Virus record (IMG/VR): IMGVR_UViG_3300035666_000077 | Location: 1 to 37,800 of that record | Strand: one strand, 5' to 3' | Length of the DNA: 37,800 nucleotides | Source of the DNA: a virus | Shown here: positions 7,390-13,600 of the stretch, piece by piece | How positions within the stretch are numbered: position 1 is the stretch's first letter | Layout: the number at the start of each line of letters is the position of its first letter | Notes under the pieces: generated by a model | The model's input: the letters and a program-made list of their open reading frames with translations, nothing else | The model's database searches: none | What the model was told of the DNA's origin: nothing | Made by a program: the position numbers and the translations under genes

Positions 7390-8009
7390 AGTTCCTCCTC
7401 GCTTTCACTGACCCAGCGGCTTCCTGTGGACTCACAGCTAAACTCCTGACTAAACACTTTCCAGTCGGGCTTTTTGTCAAACTTCTTGGCAATAAACGAT
7501 CCCCCATCCATCCACAATACTCGGTTGTTGGGCTGAATAAAAAACTGACCATCCTCTCCTGCAAACACATGACCACACTTGTGGCCTGCTGCCGCCTCCC
7601 CATAGCCACTTTGATACTGGGGGCCTAAACACCAATCTAGGGTAAACATATACTGGGCTTTATGGAGGGTGCGGTCTTTGAGCATGATATTAGCCGCCCG
7701 ATTCTTGCAGTAGTCAATGATACCAGCAGAACAGTAGTAGCTCATGCTATCCCAGAGTTGTATCCAGTCCAAGGGATAGTTGGTTCCCCCAACCTCTTCG
7801 GTATGGAGGTAGTGAATCGGAACCCTTGCATGCTGGCTTCCGTACTCGGTCATCACGCTGAATAGTCCGCAACGCTGGGGAATAGAAGTGAAGTTGAACA
7901 CCTCTACAACAATGCGTTCGTTGTCCACGTTGGGTTTGATGTCGTAGAGAAACCCCGTGTCCAAAAAGGCAAAGAAAACGGGGATATTGACGTTGAGATA
8001 GTTACTCAT
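7359..8009 (-). CDS. Hypothetical protein (216 aa), intact version of duplicated gene
   Basis: The start at 8009 (MSNYLNVNIPVFFAFLDTGF) gives an ATGAGTAA overlap with the gene upstream. The protein is rich in aromatic residues and cysteines (CGLFSVMTEYG, YYCSAGIIDYCKNR, DWCLGPQYQSGYGEAAAGHK), ending with the acidic VSESEEELWFYDF. No signal peptide, membrane segment or known domain is recognisable. Its last 51 codons occur again at 5821-5976. Being co-transcribed with a lipoprotein and a secreted protein may point to envelope or virion surface work, which is a guess from context. Confidence 0.7.
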   Translation of the reverse strand: MSNYLNVNIPVFFAFLDTGFLYDIKPNVDNERIVVEVFNFTSIPQRCGLFSVMTEYGSQHARVPIHYLHTEEVGGTNYPLDWIQLWDSMSYYCSAGIIDYCKNRAANIMLKDRTLHKAQYMFTLDWCLGPQYQSGYGEAAAGHKCGHVFAGEDGQFFIQPNNRVLWMDGGSFIAKKFDKKPDWKVFSQEFSCESTGSRWVSESEEELWFYDFKEQG

Positions 8010-8283
8010 TGGCAATCTTCCGTAGAAGTTCCGTTTGCTCGCGCAACTCACGCAACTGCGCCCGCGCCTCCGACTCCGCCCTCATACGATCAATCGAAGC
8101 TTGTGTGTCGGCAATGATGCGGCGATAGGCGTCAATCTGGGGTTGGTAGGGCTGGTAAGGTTGCTCCACCTCACCGCGAATGACTTGGATGCGGCCCGAA
8201 TCCAAATCAAAGACAGTTCCGTTGAATTGCTGGCCATAGCTCACGCTGGCCCCGACTGCTAGTAGCATTAGGTATTTTTTCAT
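8002..8283 (-). CDS. Secreted or periplasmic coiled-coil protein (93 aa)
   Basis: I start at the ATG at 8283, which gives a clean signal peptide MKKYLMLLAVGASVSYGQQ with probable cleavage after SYG. The mature part has a Pro-Tyr repeat (QPYQPYQPQ) and a C-terminal coiled coil (MRAESEARAQLRELREQTEL). The layout, secretion signal plus coiled coil beside a lipoprotein gene, is reminiscent of lysis accessory proteins. There is no membrane anchor beyond the signal, so spanin is only one option. Confidence 0.65.
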   Translation of the reverse strand: MKKYLMLLAVGASVSYGQQFNGTVFDLDSGRIQVIRGEVEQPYQPYQPQIDAYRRIIADTQASIDRMRAESEARAQLRELREQTELLRKIANE

Positions 8284-8329
8284 AAGAAAGATTCGGGAGC
8301 GAGGTGGCGCATCCATCTATGGAAGCCCC

Positions 8330-8644
8330 TTAATTCCTCCATAGACTACCCTGATTATTCAGACCCGCCCCGCTCCCAAAAGATAAGTTAAGCTGGGTAC
8401 GGAGACGCGCCTCCTTTTCGATGGCGGGTTTTCGGAGTGATACGGCCCGTAACGTGGCCCCCGATCCGCCAAACAGGTAATCCCCGTCTGGAATGTTAGT
8501 CCACCGCCCAGCATTGTTTTCCTCATCGGTTGTGCCCGCGCCATGAAAGACACGCATCGAACCGTTCGGAAAAGAGGTGGCGGGACTCAGGTCGCTGAAC
8601 CCCGAATTCTCAGTGTTCCCCTCAATGATCCCGCCATTAGTCAT
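8330..8644 (-). CDS. Hypothetical phage protein (104 aa)
   Basis: This is the first gene of the minus-strand run, starting at 8644 (MTNGGIIEGNTENSGFSDLS). It is Gly/Asn/Ser-rich (FGGSGATLRAVSLRK, then LSFGSGAGLNNQGSLW), a composition often seen in virion surface or tail-associated proteins. No domain is recognised. The 314-bp intergenic region upstream must hold its promoter. Confidence 0.55.
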   Translation of the reverse strand: MTNGGIIEGNTENSGFSDLSPATSFPNGSMRVFHGAGTTDEENNAGRWTNIPDGDYLFGGSGATLRAVSLRKPAIEKEARLRTQLNLSFGSGAGLNNQGSLWRN

Positions 8645-8958
8645 AGATCAATAGACACTAGGTTTCGCGGTTTGTTCAATATTTTTTTCCTTTAATAGGA
8701 ATTGGGCTTATTTAAGGAAAGCGGGTTTTTCTTTAATAAGATCTTTTGAACATTTTTACGCTTGTGATGTCTGACCATTTGTGAGAAGTTACGCAAGTCT
8801 GATGTGAGAACCCAGACGATTCAATATGAAACAAGCCTTAGCAAAAAATATTAATCTGCCGTTCAAGTGGCGGGGTGAGGGAGTAACTTGCTTGTTTCAT
8901 TGTCGGGTTCTCAATCATCCCACGCCCCGTCATTTGAGCGGCAATTTTATTTATTGCT
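8645..8958. other. Divergent intergenic region; candidate replication origin or control region
   Basis: These 314 bp separate a minus-strand from a plus-strand transcription unit. The left third is AT-rich with the repeated motif CTTTAATA (near 8690 and 8733). The right part contains three pairs of inverted repeats (listed separately). The neighbouring plus gene encodes a replication-initiator-like protein. Iterated or inverted sites beside an initiator gene are typical of phage and plasmid origins. No exact DnaA box is visible, and promoter elements cannot be fixed by eye. Confidence 0.45.
8805..8943. repeat. Set of three interleaved inverted-repeat pairs
   Basis: Pair A is TGAGAACCC (8805-8813) with GGGTTCTCA (8905-8913). 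Pair B is ATGAAACAAGC (8826-8836) with GCTTGTTTCAT (8890-8900), both perfect. Pair C is a 19-mer beginning TGCCGTTCAAG (8857-8875) against its imperfect complement at 8925-8943 (three mismatches). A and B are nested. C's right arm lies outside A, so A/B and C cannot both form simple hairpins; this suggests paired protein sites or a switch. Confidence 0.7.
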
Positions 8959-9462
8959 ATGAGAAAGAATCAAACAGTCTATAAACGGGTAGCTAGGGGC
9001 GGGTTTGTCCAGCTATCAAACGATCTCGTAAGAGATAAACGCCTATCATTCGGGGCTCGGGGCCTGCTGGCCATGGTGCTTTCCAACGCCGATGAGTGGG
9101 TGGCTAATAGGGCCTACTTTGTAAACAACACCACAGACGGGGCCAACAGGGTAAAAACCTACTTTCGGGAATTGGAAAGTCTTGGCTATGTGAAGTATGA
9201 ACTGTCTGGCGGGGGCAAGGGAGGATTCTGCAATACTTGGACGTTTTATGATACGCCAATCTCAGAAGACCAACGCAGCAATCGCACGAATTGGAATTCC
9301 TCTCTTTCCGTGCTCAAGGTTTCTAGTGCACGGGAAATCCCGTCCACGGGAAACCTTGACCACATTAGAAGACCAATTATCCAGAATACCAATAATACAC
9401 AGAATACAAATTTGGAAGATGATGAGATGTTGGGTAAGTTATTTGGGGGTATATTACGGTGA
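8959..9462 (+). CDS. Replication-initiator-like winged-helix protein
   Basis: The 167-residue protein has an N-terminal segment FVQLSNDLVRDKRLSFGARG, then LLAMVLSNADEWVANRAYFV and VKTYFRELESLGYVKYELSG. This is the pattern of the helix-turn-helix domain found at the start of phage replisome-organiser and plasmid Rep-like proteins. The C-terminal part is polar and Asn-rich (TNNTQNTNLEDDE), ending in a short hydrophobic tail. It is the first gene of the plus replication operon and adjoins the inverted-repeat region. It has no Shine-Dalgarno (leader TTTTATTTATTGCT). Origin binding is inferred. Confidence 0.65.
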   Translation: MRKNQTVYKRVARGGFVQLSNDLVRDKRLSFGARGLLAMVLSNADEWVANRAYFVNNTTDGANRVKTYFRELESLGYVKYELSGGGKGGFCNTWTFYDTPISEDQRSNRTNWNSSLSVLKVSSAREIPSTGNLDHIRRPIIQNTNNTQNTNLEDDEMLGKLFGGILR

Positions 9463-9505
9463 AATCCCGAAATGATTCATTTAACCAACCCTGTCTTTTT
9501 TCTGA

Positions 9506-9518
9506 CGGGCGAAGCCCG
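9506..9518 (+). other. Short intercistronic hairpin
   Basis: CGGGC-GAA-GCCCG forms a 5-bp stem with a GAA loop in the 79-bp gap between the initiator-like gene and the next HNH gene. There is no U-tract after it, so it is not a classical terminator; it may affect transcript stability. Confidence 0.35.
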
Positions 9519-9541
9519 AACCAGCCAGTTCCGCGCTGATA

Positions 9542-10078
9542 ATGAATTTTCAATCTAACTATCAAGACTATCTCCAGACCCCCTACTGGAAAGAAGTAAG
9601 TCGGGCGGTCAAGAAACGTTATGGATTCCGCTGTGGGGTTTGCAATAGCCCCCTAGATCTCTGTGCCCACCACCGCACCTACGAGCATCGGGGGAAAGAG
9701 CTAGACCACCTAGATGATTTGATTTGTCTGTGCAAAAAATGCCACCGAACTTTCCACGCCGTTGAGCGCGAGGAGTCGCAGAAATTTAGGCGCAAACTGG
9801 CCCGACCCAAGCCCGAACCCATAGAAGCAGAACCAGTGGCCCCGTCCAATCGGGACAAGATGACAGGAACCAGAGTTTTGAATCCCGATCTCATCAAAAG
9901 TCTCAAGGTGCATGGCGGGATGACCGCTGCCACGCTCAAAGCTTTGGGGCTAAATTGGAATTTCACCAAGCAACCCAATTGGCTGTTCCGCCTTCGGGGT
10001 CGAGTGGTAACCGAGCAAGCCTACCAAGAGGCGTTGGCTGGAAAGAAAATCCGAGCCAGCAAGAAAAAGCGGCGTTGA
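9542..10078 (+). CDS. HNH endonuclease (178 aa)
   Basis: A typical HNH core occupies residues about 8-75: YLQTPYWKEVSRAVKKRYGF, then RCGVCNS, then CAHHRTYEHRGKE, then LICLCKKCHRTFH. It has two zinc-binding CxxC pairs and the catalytic HH. The C-terminal 100 residues are basic and contain a possible DNA-binding segment (KVHGGMTAATLKALGLNWNF), ending in KKKRR. It could act in replication or recombination, or be a selfish homing gene inside the replication operon. Confidence 0.85.
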   Translation: MNFQSNYQDYLQTPYWKEVSRAVKKRYGFRCGVCNSPLDLCAHHRTYEHRGKELDHLDDLICLCKKCHRTFHAVEREESQKFRRKLARPKPEPIEAEPVAPSNRDKMTGTRVLNPDLIKSLKVHGGMTAATLKALGLNWNFTKQPNWLFRLRGRVVTEQAYQEALAGKKIRASKKKRR

Positions 10079-10127
10079 CGCACATTGAACGCCCGCTAAC
10101 TTTAACAGTCTAACCAACCACAACTTT

Positions 10128-10607
10128 ATGGAAACACTATCTATCCCGATTCAAGAACTACTGGACAAAGCCCCGTCCCACACCATTAGCGAATTAGCCA
10201 CCATGTACCAGACCGACTATGGAACGGTCTACCGTATCCTAGCGAGATATAAAGTAGAGGCATTGAAAGCCCACGAACCCATCACTAAAGAAGTGTTGGA
10301 GGCGGTGTTTGAAGAGCCCACAACGGTAGTCGAAGCTGCCGAGCAACTCCATGTCACTCCCGCCACCGTTACTCATGCCATTAAGAAGTTCGGTCTTTTT
10401 GGAGGGACTCGCAAGGCCACAGTTAAGTCCACCTTCAATGGGACGCGGGCTTTCAAGGTGCTGGGGTATATCTTCAACCACCCCGAAGAAAACCTAGCTT
10501 CTATCGGACGCCGCTTCAACTGCACCCGCGAATATGTGAGGCAGATCAAAGAAGCGGCTATTGCCGAAGGAATCATCAAGCGGGAGATTGAGCCATATGA
10601 GCAATGA
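10128..10607 (+). CDS. Multi-HTH DNA-binding protein (159 aa)
   Basis: Three successive helix-turn-helix-like segments are visible: residues about 18-45 (TISELATMYQTDYGTVYRIL), 60-90 (VVEAAEQLHVTPATVTHAIK) and 120-150 (NLASIGRRFNCTREYVRQIK). The last resembles a sigma-factor region 4 type HTH. This suggests a transcription regulator or an origin-binding accessory protein. No Shine-Dalgarno precedes the ATG (ACCAACCACAACTTT). The next gene begins inside its 3' end. Confidence 0.7.
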   Translation: METLSIPIQELLDKAPSHTISELATMYQTDYGTVYRILARYKVEALKAHEPITKEVLEAVFEEPTTVVEAAEQLHVTPATVTHAIKKFGLFGGTRKATVKSTFNGTRAFKVLGYIFNHPEENLASIGRRFNCTREYVRQIKEAAIAEGIIKREIEPYEQ

Positions 10608-10896
10608 TGATTATGTGGTAGGGCGGGCTTATGGGGAGATGGCTCCGAATCAAAGCTCCATCTATGAAGCCTTGTTAGAGAGGGCCCAGCGAGAGAACGA
10701 AGAACAAGCCCGCCTGCTGGGTAGGGGCAGCGAGCGCGAGGCCCGACTCATAACCGAACGCGACCACTACAAGCAAGCCTTGGAGGAGATCTCCACAACC
10801 ATCCAAGAATACAAAGACTCCATGATCCAAGAGCCAGCCGAAGACTTTATCTGGGCCATCAAGGCTTGGGCGGATAAGAAGTTGAAAGAAATTTAA
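10597..10896 (+). CDS. Coiled-coil hypothetical protein (99 aa)
   Basis: I place the start at 10597 (MSNDDYVVGRAYGEMAPNQS), overlapping the previous stop by 11 bp. The middle is a charged coiled coil (ALLERAQRENEEQARLLGRG, then REARLITERDHYKQALEEIS) and the end is amphipathic (IWAIKAWADKKLKEI). The function is unknown. Confidence 0.6.
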   Translation: MSNDDYVVGRAYGEMAPNQSSIYEALLERAQRENEEQARLLGRGSEREARLITERDHYKQALEEISTTIQEYKDSMIQEPAEDFIWAIKAWADKKLKEI

Positions 10897-10914
10897 CCCA
10901 CTTTTTCTTTCAAA

Positions 10915-11370
10915 ATGACCAGTCCACGCCGCATCAAAGAAACCCCGCCTCCAAGGATTGAACAGGTGGTTCCACAAAATACCACAGCAGAACAAGCAGC
11001 ACTGGCCTGTCTGTTGGATCAAGCCGATCTGTCCATCCCACTAACAGAGGCCCACTTCTTCACCCCAGCTAACAAGATCGTCTTTGGCATCATTAAGGAT
11101 CTCCATGAGAAGAACCAGCCAGTCAGCATAATGACTGTCCGCGTCATGCTGGAAGCCAAGGGACTACTGGAACAGGCAGGAGGCGACCCATCCCGCTACT
11201 TCGACTTCGGGGGGGGTGGCAACGCCGTCCTTGACTACTACTACCACCATCTGGAAGATACCCGTCAAAACCGCGATGCCCTCCTATTTATCAACTCTCA
11301 CATGGAAGACCTGTCCAAATGCCGAATCAATGCCAAGGACTTTGTCGCCCAATTGCAGGAGATTGTATGA
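10915..11370 (+). CDS. Stand-alone DnaB N-terminal-domain-like protein (151 aa)
   Basis: The sequence follows the DnaB N-domain pattern closely: VVPQNTTAEQAALACLLDQA, then EAHFFTPANKIVFGIIKDLH, then EKNQPVSIMTVRVMLEAKGL and LEQAGG. In full-length DnaB this helical domain makes the N-terminal collar and binds primase or loader. Here it ends without any RecA/ATPase domain and without Walker motifs. The phage also encodes a complete DnaB at 2133-3467. A helicase-assembly modulator, loader-like adaptor or inhibitor of a host helicase is plausible. The family match is by motif reading only. Confidence 0.7.
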   Translation: MTSPRRIKETPPPRIEQVVPQNTTAEQAALACLLDQADLSIPLTEAHFFTPANKIVFGIIKDLHEKNQPVSIMTVRVMLEAKGLLEQAGGDPSRYFDFGGGGNAVLDYYYHHLEDTRQNRDALLFINSHMEDLSKCRINAKDFVAQLQEIV

Positions 11371-11510
11371 ACGTAATCTTCTGTCTTATCTGGAACATTT
11401 TTGTTTTCGGCGGCACCGCCTATCTGGTGGGCTGGCAAGACTGGAGCCCATGGTGGTTTGCGCTTGCTGCCATCCTGCTCTTTAGCCCGTCCTCAAATCC
11501 CGAACCATGA
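11367..11510 (+). CDS. Tiny membrane protein (47 aa)
   Basis: The protein starts at the ATGA overlap with the preceding stop. Two hydrophobic segments (VIFCLIWNIFVFGGTAYLVG and WWFALAAILLFSP) are joined by a short Trp-rich turn, predicting a two-pass inner-membrane miniprotein. The C-terminus SSNPEP resembles the C-termini of two other small proteins in this operon (SNPETT, SKPET). Confidence 0.6.
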   Translation: MNVIFCLIWNIFVFGGTAYLVGWQDWSPWWFALAAILLFSPSSNPEP

Positions 11511-11538
11511 GTTATAAATCTGACGCAGAATTTATAAC
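11511..11538. repeat. Operator-like palindrome / stem-loop
   Basis: GTTATAAAT (11511-11519) and ATTTATAAC (11530-11538) form a perfect 9-bp inverted repeat. Adding CTG/CAG with one bulged A nearly closes it around ACG. It begins directly after the stop of the membrane miniprotein and lies 11 bp before the ATG at 11550. It may be an operator for a dimeric regulator or a translational hairpin. The region can also be read as a 12-codon ATGA-coupled frame (MSYKSDAEFITQ). Confidence 0.5.
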
Positions 11539-11549
11539 ACAATGACCAT

Positions 11550-11960
11550 ATGGGAACAACCATTCCAGCGGGCTATGTGGAGGTAAGAAAGGGGGTCTAT
11601 GAAAGAATTGACGTTAGAAAAAAGACCATTCTTAACAATAAGGGTTCCATCCGTAACCCCAAGCCTGAACGCCCTGTTCGCAATGAACCACTGGCAAAGG
11701 GCGAGTGCAAAAAAGAAAATACAGGCCGCATTCATATCCGCCTTACGGCAAGAAGAAAACGACTTATTGACCCCGACAATCTCATTTTCAAATACCACAT
11801 TGACTGCCTCCGCTATGCTGGAGCGATTCCAGATGACCGTGAAGGCGATGTCACAATTGAAACTCGGCAGGAAAAAACTCGCGGGCAAGAGGAGACGTTG
11901 ATAGAGTTGTTCCGCCATGAACCAATTCAGCTTCGACAAAGATCTGACCATTCGCTTTGA
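11550..11960 (+). CDS. RusA-like Holliday junction resolvase, catalytic frame (136 aa)
   Basis: RusA family enzymes cleave four-way DNA junctions, using a set of conserved acidic residues. This frame has the expected signature RRKRLIDPDNLIFKYHIDCL followed by RYAGAIPDDREGD and a final strand (EETLIELF). Its N-terminal part (IPAGYVEVRKGVYERI, then a Pro/Arg/Asn-rich linker) does not look like the RusA N-terminus. That N-terminus is instead encoded in the overlapping +1 frame starting at 11599. The ATG at 11550 has no Shine-Dalgarno. It may be a complete single-frame gene or the second half of a frameshift product. Confidence 0.7.
   Translation: MGTTIPAGYVEVRKGVYERIDVRKKTILNNKGSIRNPKPERPVRNEPLAKGECKKENTGRIHIRLTARRKRLIDPDNLIFKYHIDCLRYAGAIPDDREGDVTIETRQEKTRGQEETLIELFRHEPIQLRQRSDHSL
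11599..11901 (+). CDS. Overlapping frame with RusA-like N-terminus (100 aa)
   Basis: This frame starts at an ATG preceded by a good ribosome site (AAAGGGGG, 3 bp upstream). It begins with a RusA-like N-terminal pattern: PFLTIRVPSVTPSLNALFAM, NHWQRASAKKKIQAAF, ISALRQ. After about residue 55 it becomes Ser/Thr- and Lys-rich, as expected of a shadow frame lying over the RusA catalytic motif. It lies wholly inside the 11550 frame, offset by +1. It is either a real overlapping gene or the upstream part of a programmed -1 frameshift. Confidence 0.5.
   Translation: MKELTLEKRPFLTIRVPSVTPSLNALFAMNHWQRASAKKKIQAAFISALRQEENDLLTPTISFSNTTLTASAMLERFQMTVKAMSQLKLGRKKLAGKRRR
11709..11715 (+). other. Candidate -1 slippery heptamer A AAA AAG
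   Basis: The heptamer lies with AAA (11710-11712) and AAG (11713-11715) as zero-frame codons of the 11599 frame, the phasing used in dnaX. Slipping back by one base leads directly into the 11550 frame ahead of the RusA acidic motif. An SD-like AAAGGG lies at 11696-11701, 7-8 nt upstream of the heptamer; internal SD elements near this distance stimulate bacterial -1 shifts. No strong downstream hairpin is obvious. Confidence 0.5.
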
Positions 11961-12078
11961 CGATACAGGAGCCCTGATGCCATTCCCAGAGCAGGAAGAA
12001 GGATTTGAGGATAACCCGATTAGACAATTGTTTGAACAAGTGGAGGACTTGGAGGTCAAAGAAGAAGATGAAGAATGA
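11917..12078 (+). CDS. Small acidic protein (53 aa)
   Basis: The 53-residue frame starts MNQFSFDKDLTIRFDDTGAL and ends with a strongly acidic tail (FEQVEDLEVKEEDEE). It overlaps the RusA-like gene end by 44 bp and the next gene start by 11 bp, so it sits in the translational chain. Such acidic miniproteins in phages can be DNA mimics or inhibitors; no evidence beyond charge. Confidence 0.55.
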   Translation: MNQFSFDKDLTIRFDDTGALMPFPEQEEGFEDNPIRQLFEQVEDLEVKEEDEE

Positions 12079-12646
12079 CCCCAACGTCATCGCCTTTCTG
12101 GGCAAGTCGATACTGAAGTATCGCAACTACAAGTTTACCTTTGCTCCCCAGAAACACCTAATCACGGGTAAGGCTACTTCCGTGGGGTGGGCAGATGACA
12201 AAGAAGTCCGCGTCGCCACCAAGCGACCCCTCTCAACGTGGATCGATGTGTTTGTCCATGAGACCTGCCACATTGACCAACAGATCCAAAAGCCCAAGTG
12301 GTATGGTCCTAGAGAAGACGCTGTCGGCAAGCTGGACGAATGGCTGGCGGGGAAGAATGTCCACAATATCAAAAAGTCGCTACTTCTTGTGACGGAACTA
12401 GAGTGGGACTGCGAACGCCGCTCCATTACCAAGATCAAGCGCAACAAACTTCCCATAGACCTTAAAGAATACGCCCAAAGAGCCAATGCCTACATCTTGG
12501 GCTACCACTGGACACTCAACAACCGCAAGTGGTGCAAGAAAAGCTACGAGACCCAGAAAATCTGGAGCGGGATGCCAGACAGGCTGATTACTCTATCCGC
12601 TGCTTTAAATCCTCCCAGCCAACTTACCGATCTCTACTATGATTAA
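12068..12646 (+). CDS. Putative zinc metallopeptidase-like protein (HExxH, 192 aa)
   Basis: I start at 12068 (MKNDPNVIAFLGKSILKYRN). A zincin-type motif VHETCHIDQQ (HETCH) lies at about residues 68-77, preceded by a strand and helix (STWIDVF). Downstream aromatic and acidic residues (TELEWDCERRSI) could supply the third zinc ligand. The arrangement is SprT/zincin-like, but the remaining family features are not clear. The 3' end overlaps the next start (ATGATTAA). Expression within the replication operon suggests an intracellular target. Confidence 0.6.
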   Translation: MKNDPNVIAFLGKSILKYRNYKFTFAPQKHLITGKATSVGWADDKEVRVATKRPLSTWIDVFVHETCHIDQQIQKPKWYGPREDAVGKLDEWLAGKNVHNIKKSLLLVTELEWDCERRSITKIKRNKLPIDLKEYAQRANAYILGYHWTLNNRKWCKKSYETQKIWSGMPDRLITLSAALNPPSQLTDLYYD

Positions 12647-12911
12647 CCTCATGGACGAACTCAATGGAAAGGGAGACTACATCCCATGTCCCTCTTGCGC
12701 CGAACTGGCCTCAATCAAAGAGGTCATTGAGGGCTACGCCACCTTCGACAACGAGTCCCCTTCAATTACCATCGATCTTCTTGTCTCCGAAGTAAAGATG
12801 TGGAGATCAAAAGAAATTTACGAACGGAAGTTAAAATCCACCCTGATTGCCTCAACGATCAAGAAAATGCAGGCAGAAGGACTTCAAATTGATGGAAACC
12901 CCAATAATTAG
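12639..12911 (+). CDS. Hypothetical protein with CPSC motif (90 aa)
   Basis: The start at 12639 overlaps the preceding stop by 8 bp; a second ATG at 12651 is possible. An N-terminal CPSC pair may bind metal; the rest is helical (LLVSEVKMWRSKEIYERKLK). The next gene starts inside its 3' end. No family is recognised. Confidence 0.55.
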   Translation: MINLMDELNGKGDYIPCPSCAELASIKEVIEGYATFDNESPSITIDLLVSEVKMWRSKEIYERKLKSTLIASTIKKMQAEGLQIDGNPNN

Positions 12912-13341
12912 TGGTAAATGGCAAGCTAGGTTTGTCCACCTAGCCAAAGAAATTGCAAGCTGGAGCAAGGACGTTACCACCCAAGTTGGCTCTGTTATTG
13001 TCCGTCCAGACCGCACCATCTGTAGTGTGGGGTTCAATGGGTTCCCCAGAGGGGTGGAGGACTCGCGAGAAGCTATCGCAAATCGCGATACCAAGCTGCT
13101 TCGTACCATCCACGCCGAACTCAACGCCATCCTTTCGGCCAAGGAGTCGCTAGTCGGCTATTCCCTTTTTGTTTGGCCATTTCAGCCCTGTTCTGCCTGT
13201 GCTTCCGCCATCATCCAGTCTGGCATCAAGGATGTGTATTGCCCATTCAACGACCACCTAGCCCACGAACGTTGGAGCGAGTCCTTCAAGGCCGCGTTGC
13301 AAATGTTTGATGAGGCGGGAGTTAGAGTAATTTATTCTTGA
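12892..13341 (+). CDS. Deoxycytidylate (dCMP) deaminase
   Basis: A zinc-dependent deaminase converting dCMP to dUMP, feeding thymidylate synthesis. The zinc site is complete: HAELNAIL (His and catalytic Glu) at about residues 76-83 and PCSACASAIIQSGI at about 99-112. The N-terminal strand-helix (SWSKDVTTQVGSVIVRPD, then VGFNGFPRGVEDS) matches the dCMP/ComE deaminase pattern. At 149 residues it is near the short family size. The start at 12892 overlaps the previous gene by 20 bp. Confidence 0.88.
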   Translation: METPIISGKWQARFVHLAKEIASWSKDVTTQVGSVIVRPDRTICSVGFNGFPRGVEDSREAIANRDTKLLRTIHAELNAILSAKESLVGYSLFVWPFQPCSACASAIIQSGIKDVYCPFNDHLAHERWSESFKAALQMFDEAGVRVIYS

Positions 13342-13343
13342 CA

Positions 13344-13592
13344 ATGAACATTCCTGCCTATTATGTGTCTGATAGTAATATGAGCAATGGACTTACCAGA
13401 GTCTTTGAGTGGGTTAGTGGCTGGCGCGAATGGTCAGACTTTGAACGCGACCACGAAGGCTATATCACCACCGAACGTTGTGGGAGGGGGACAGCTATGT
13501 TTCTGTGGAGGGTTGACAAAGACCCCGTCCACCTCGACCATATGTACCTTGATGGGAAAACGCTGGTGAGATTTACCGACAACGCCCACTAA
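13344..13592 (+). CDS. Hypothetical protein (82 aa)
   Basis: I use the ATG at 13344 (MNIPAYYVSDSNMSNGLTRV); TTG 13338 and ATG 13380 are alternatives. The protein is Trp/Asp-rich (FEWVSGWREWSDFERDHEGY). No domain is recognised. It lies 2 bp after the dCMP deaminase gene. Confidence 0.55.
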   Translation: MNIPAYYVSDSNMSNGLTRVFEWVSGWREWSDFERDHEGYITTERCGRGTAMFLWRVDKDPVHLDHMYLDGKTLVRFTDNAH

Positions 13593-13600
13593 CTAATTTT

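Noticed and set aside
7259-7609. 116-codon minus frame inside the 216-aa gene.
   Set aside because: It is the same shadow frame as in the chimeric ORF at 5712; the 7359-8009 frame is continued by homology in copy A.
5594-8283. Calling the lipoprotein and coiled-coil genes a spanin pair.
   Set aside because: The 93-aa protein has a cleavable-type signal rather than an anchor, and the genes are separated by the 216-aa gene; evidence is too weak.
8645-8958. CRISPR-like or tandem repeat array.
   Set aside because: The repeats are inverted pairs of different sequence with irregular spacing, not regular direct repeats with spacers.
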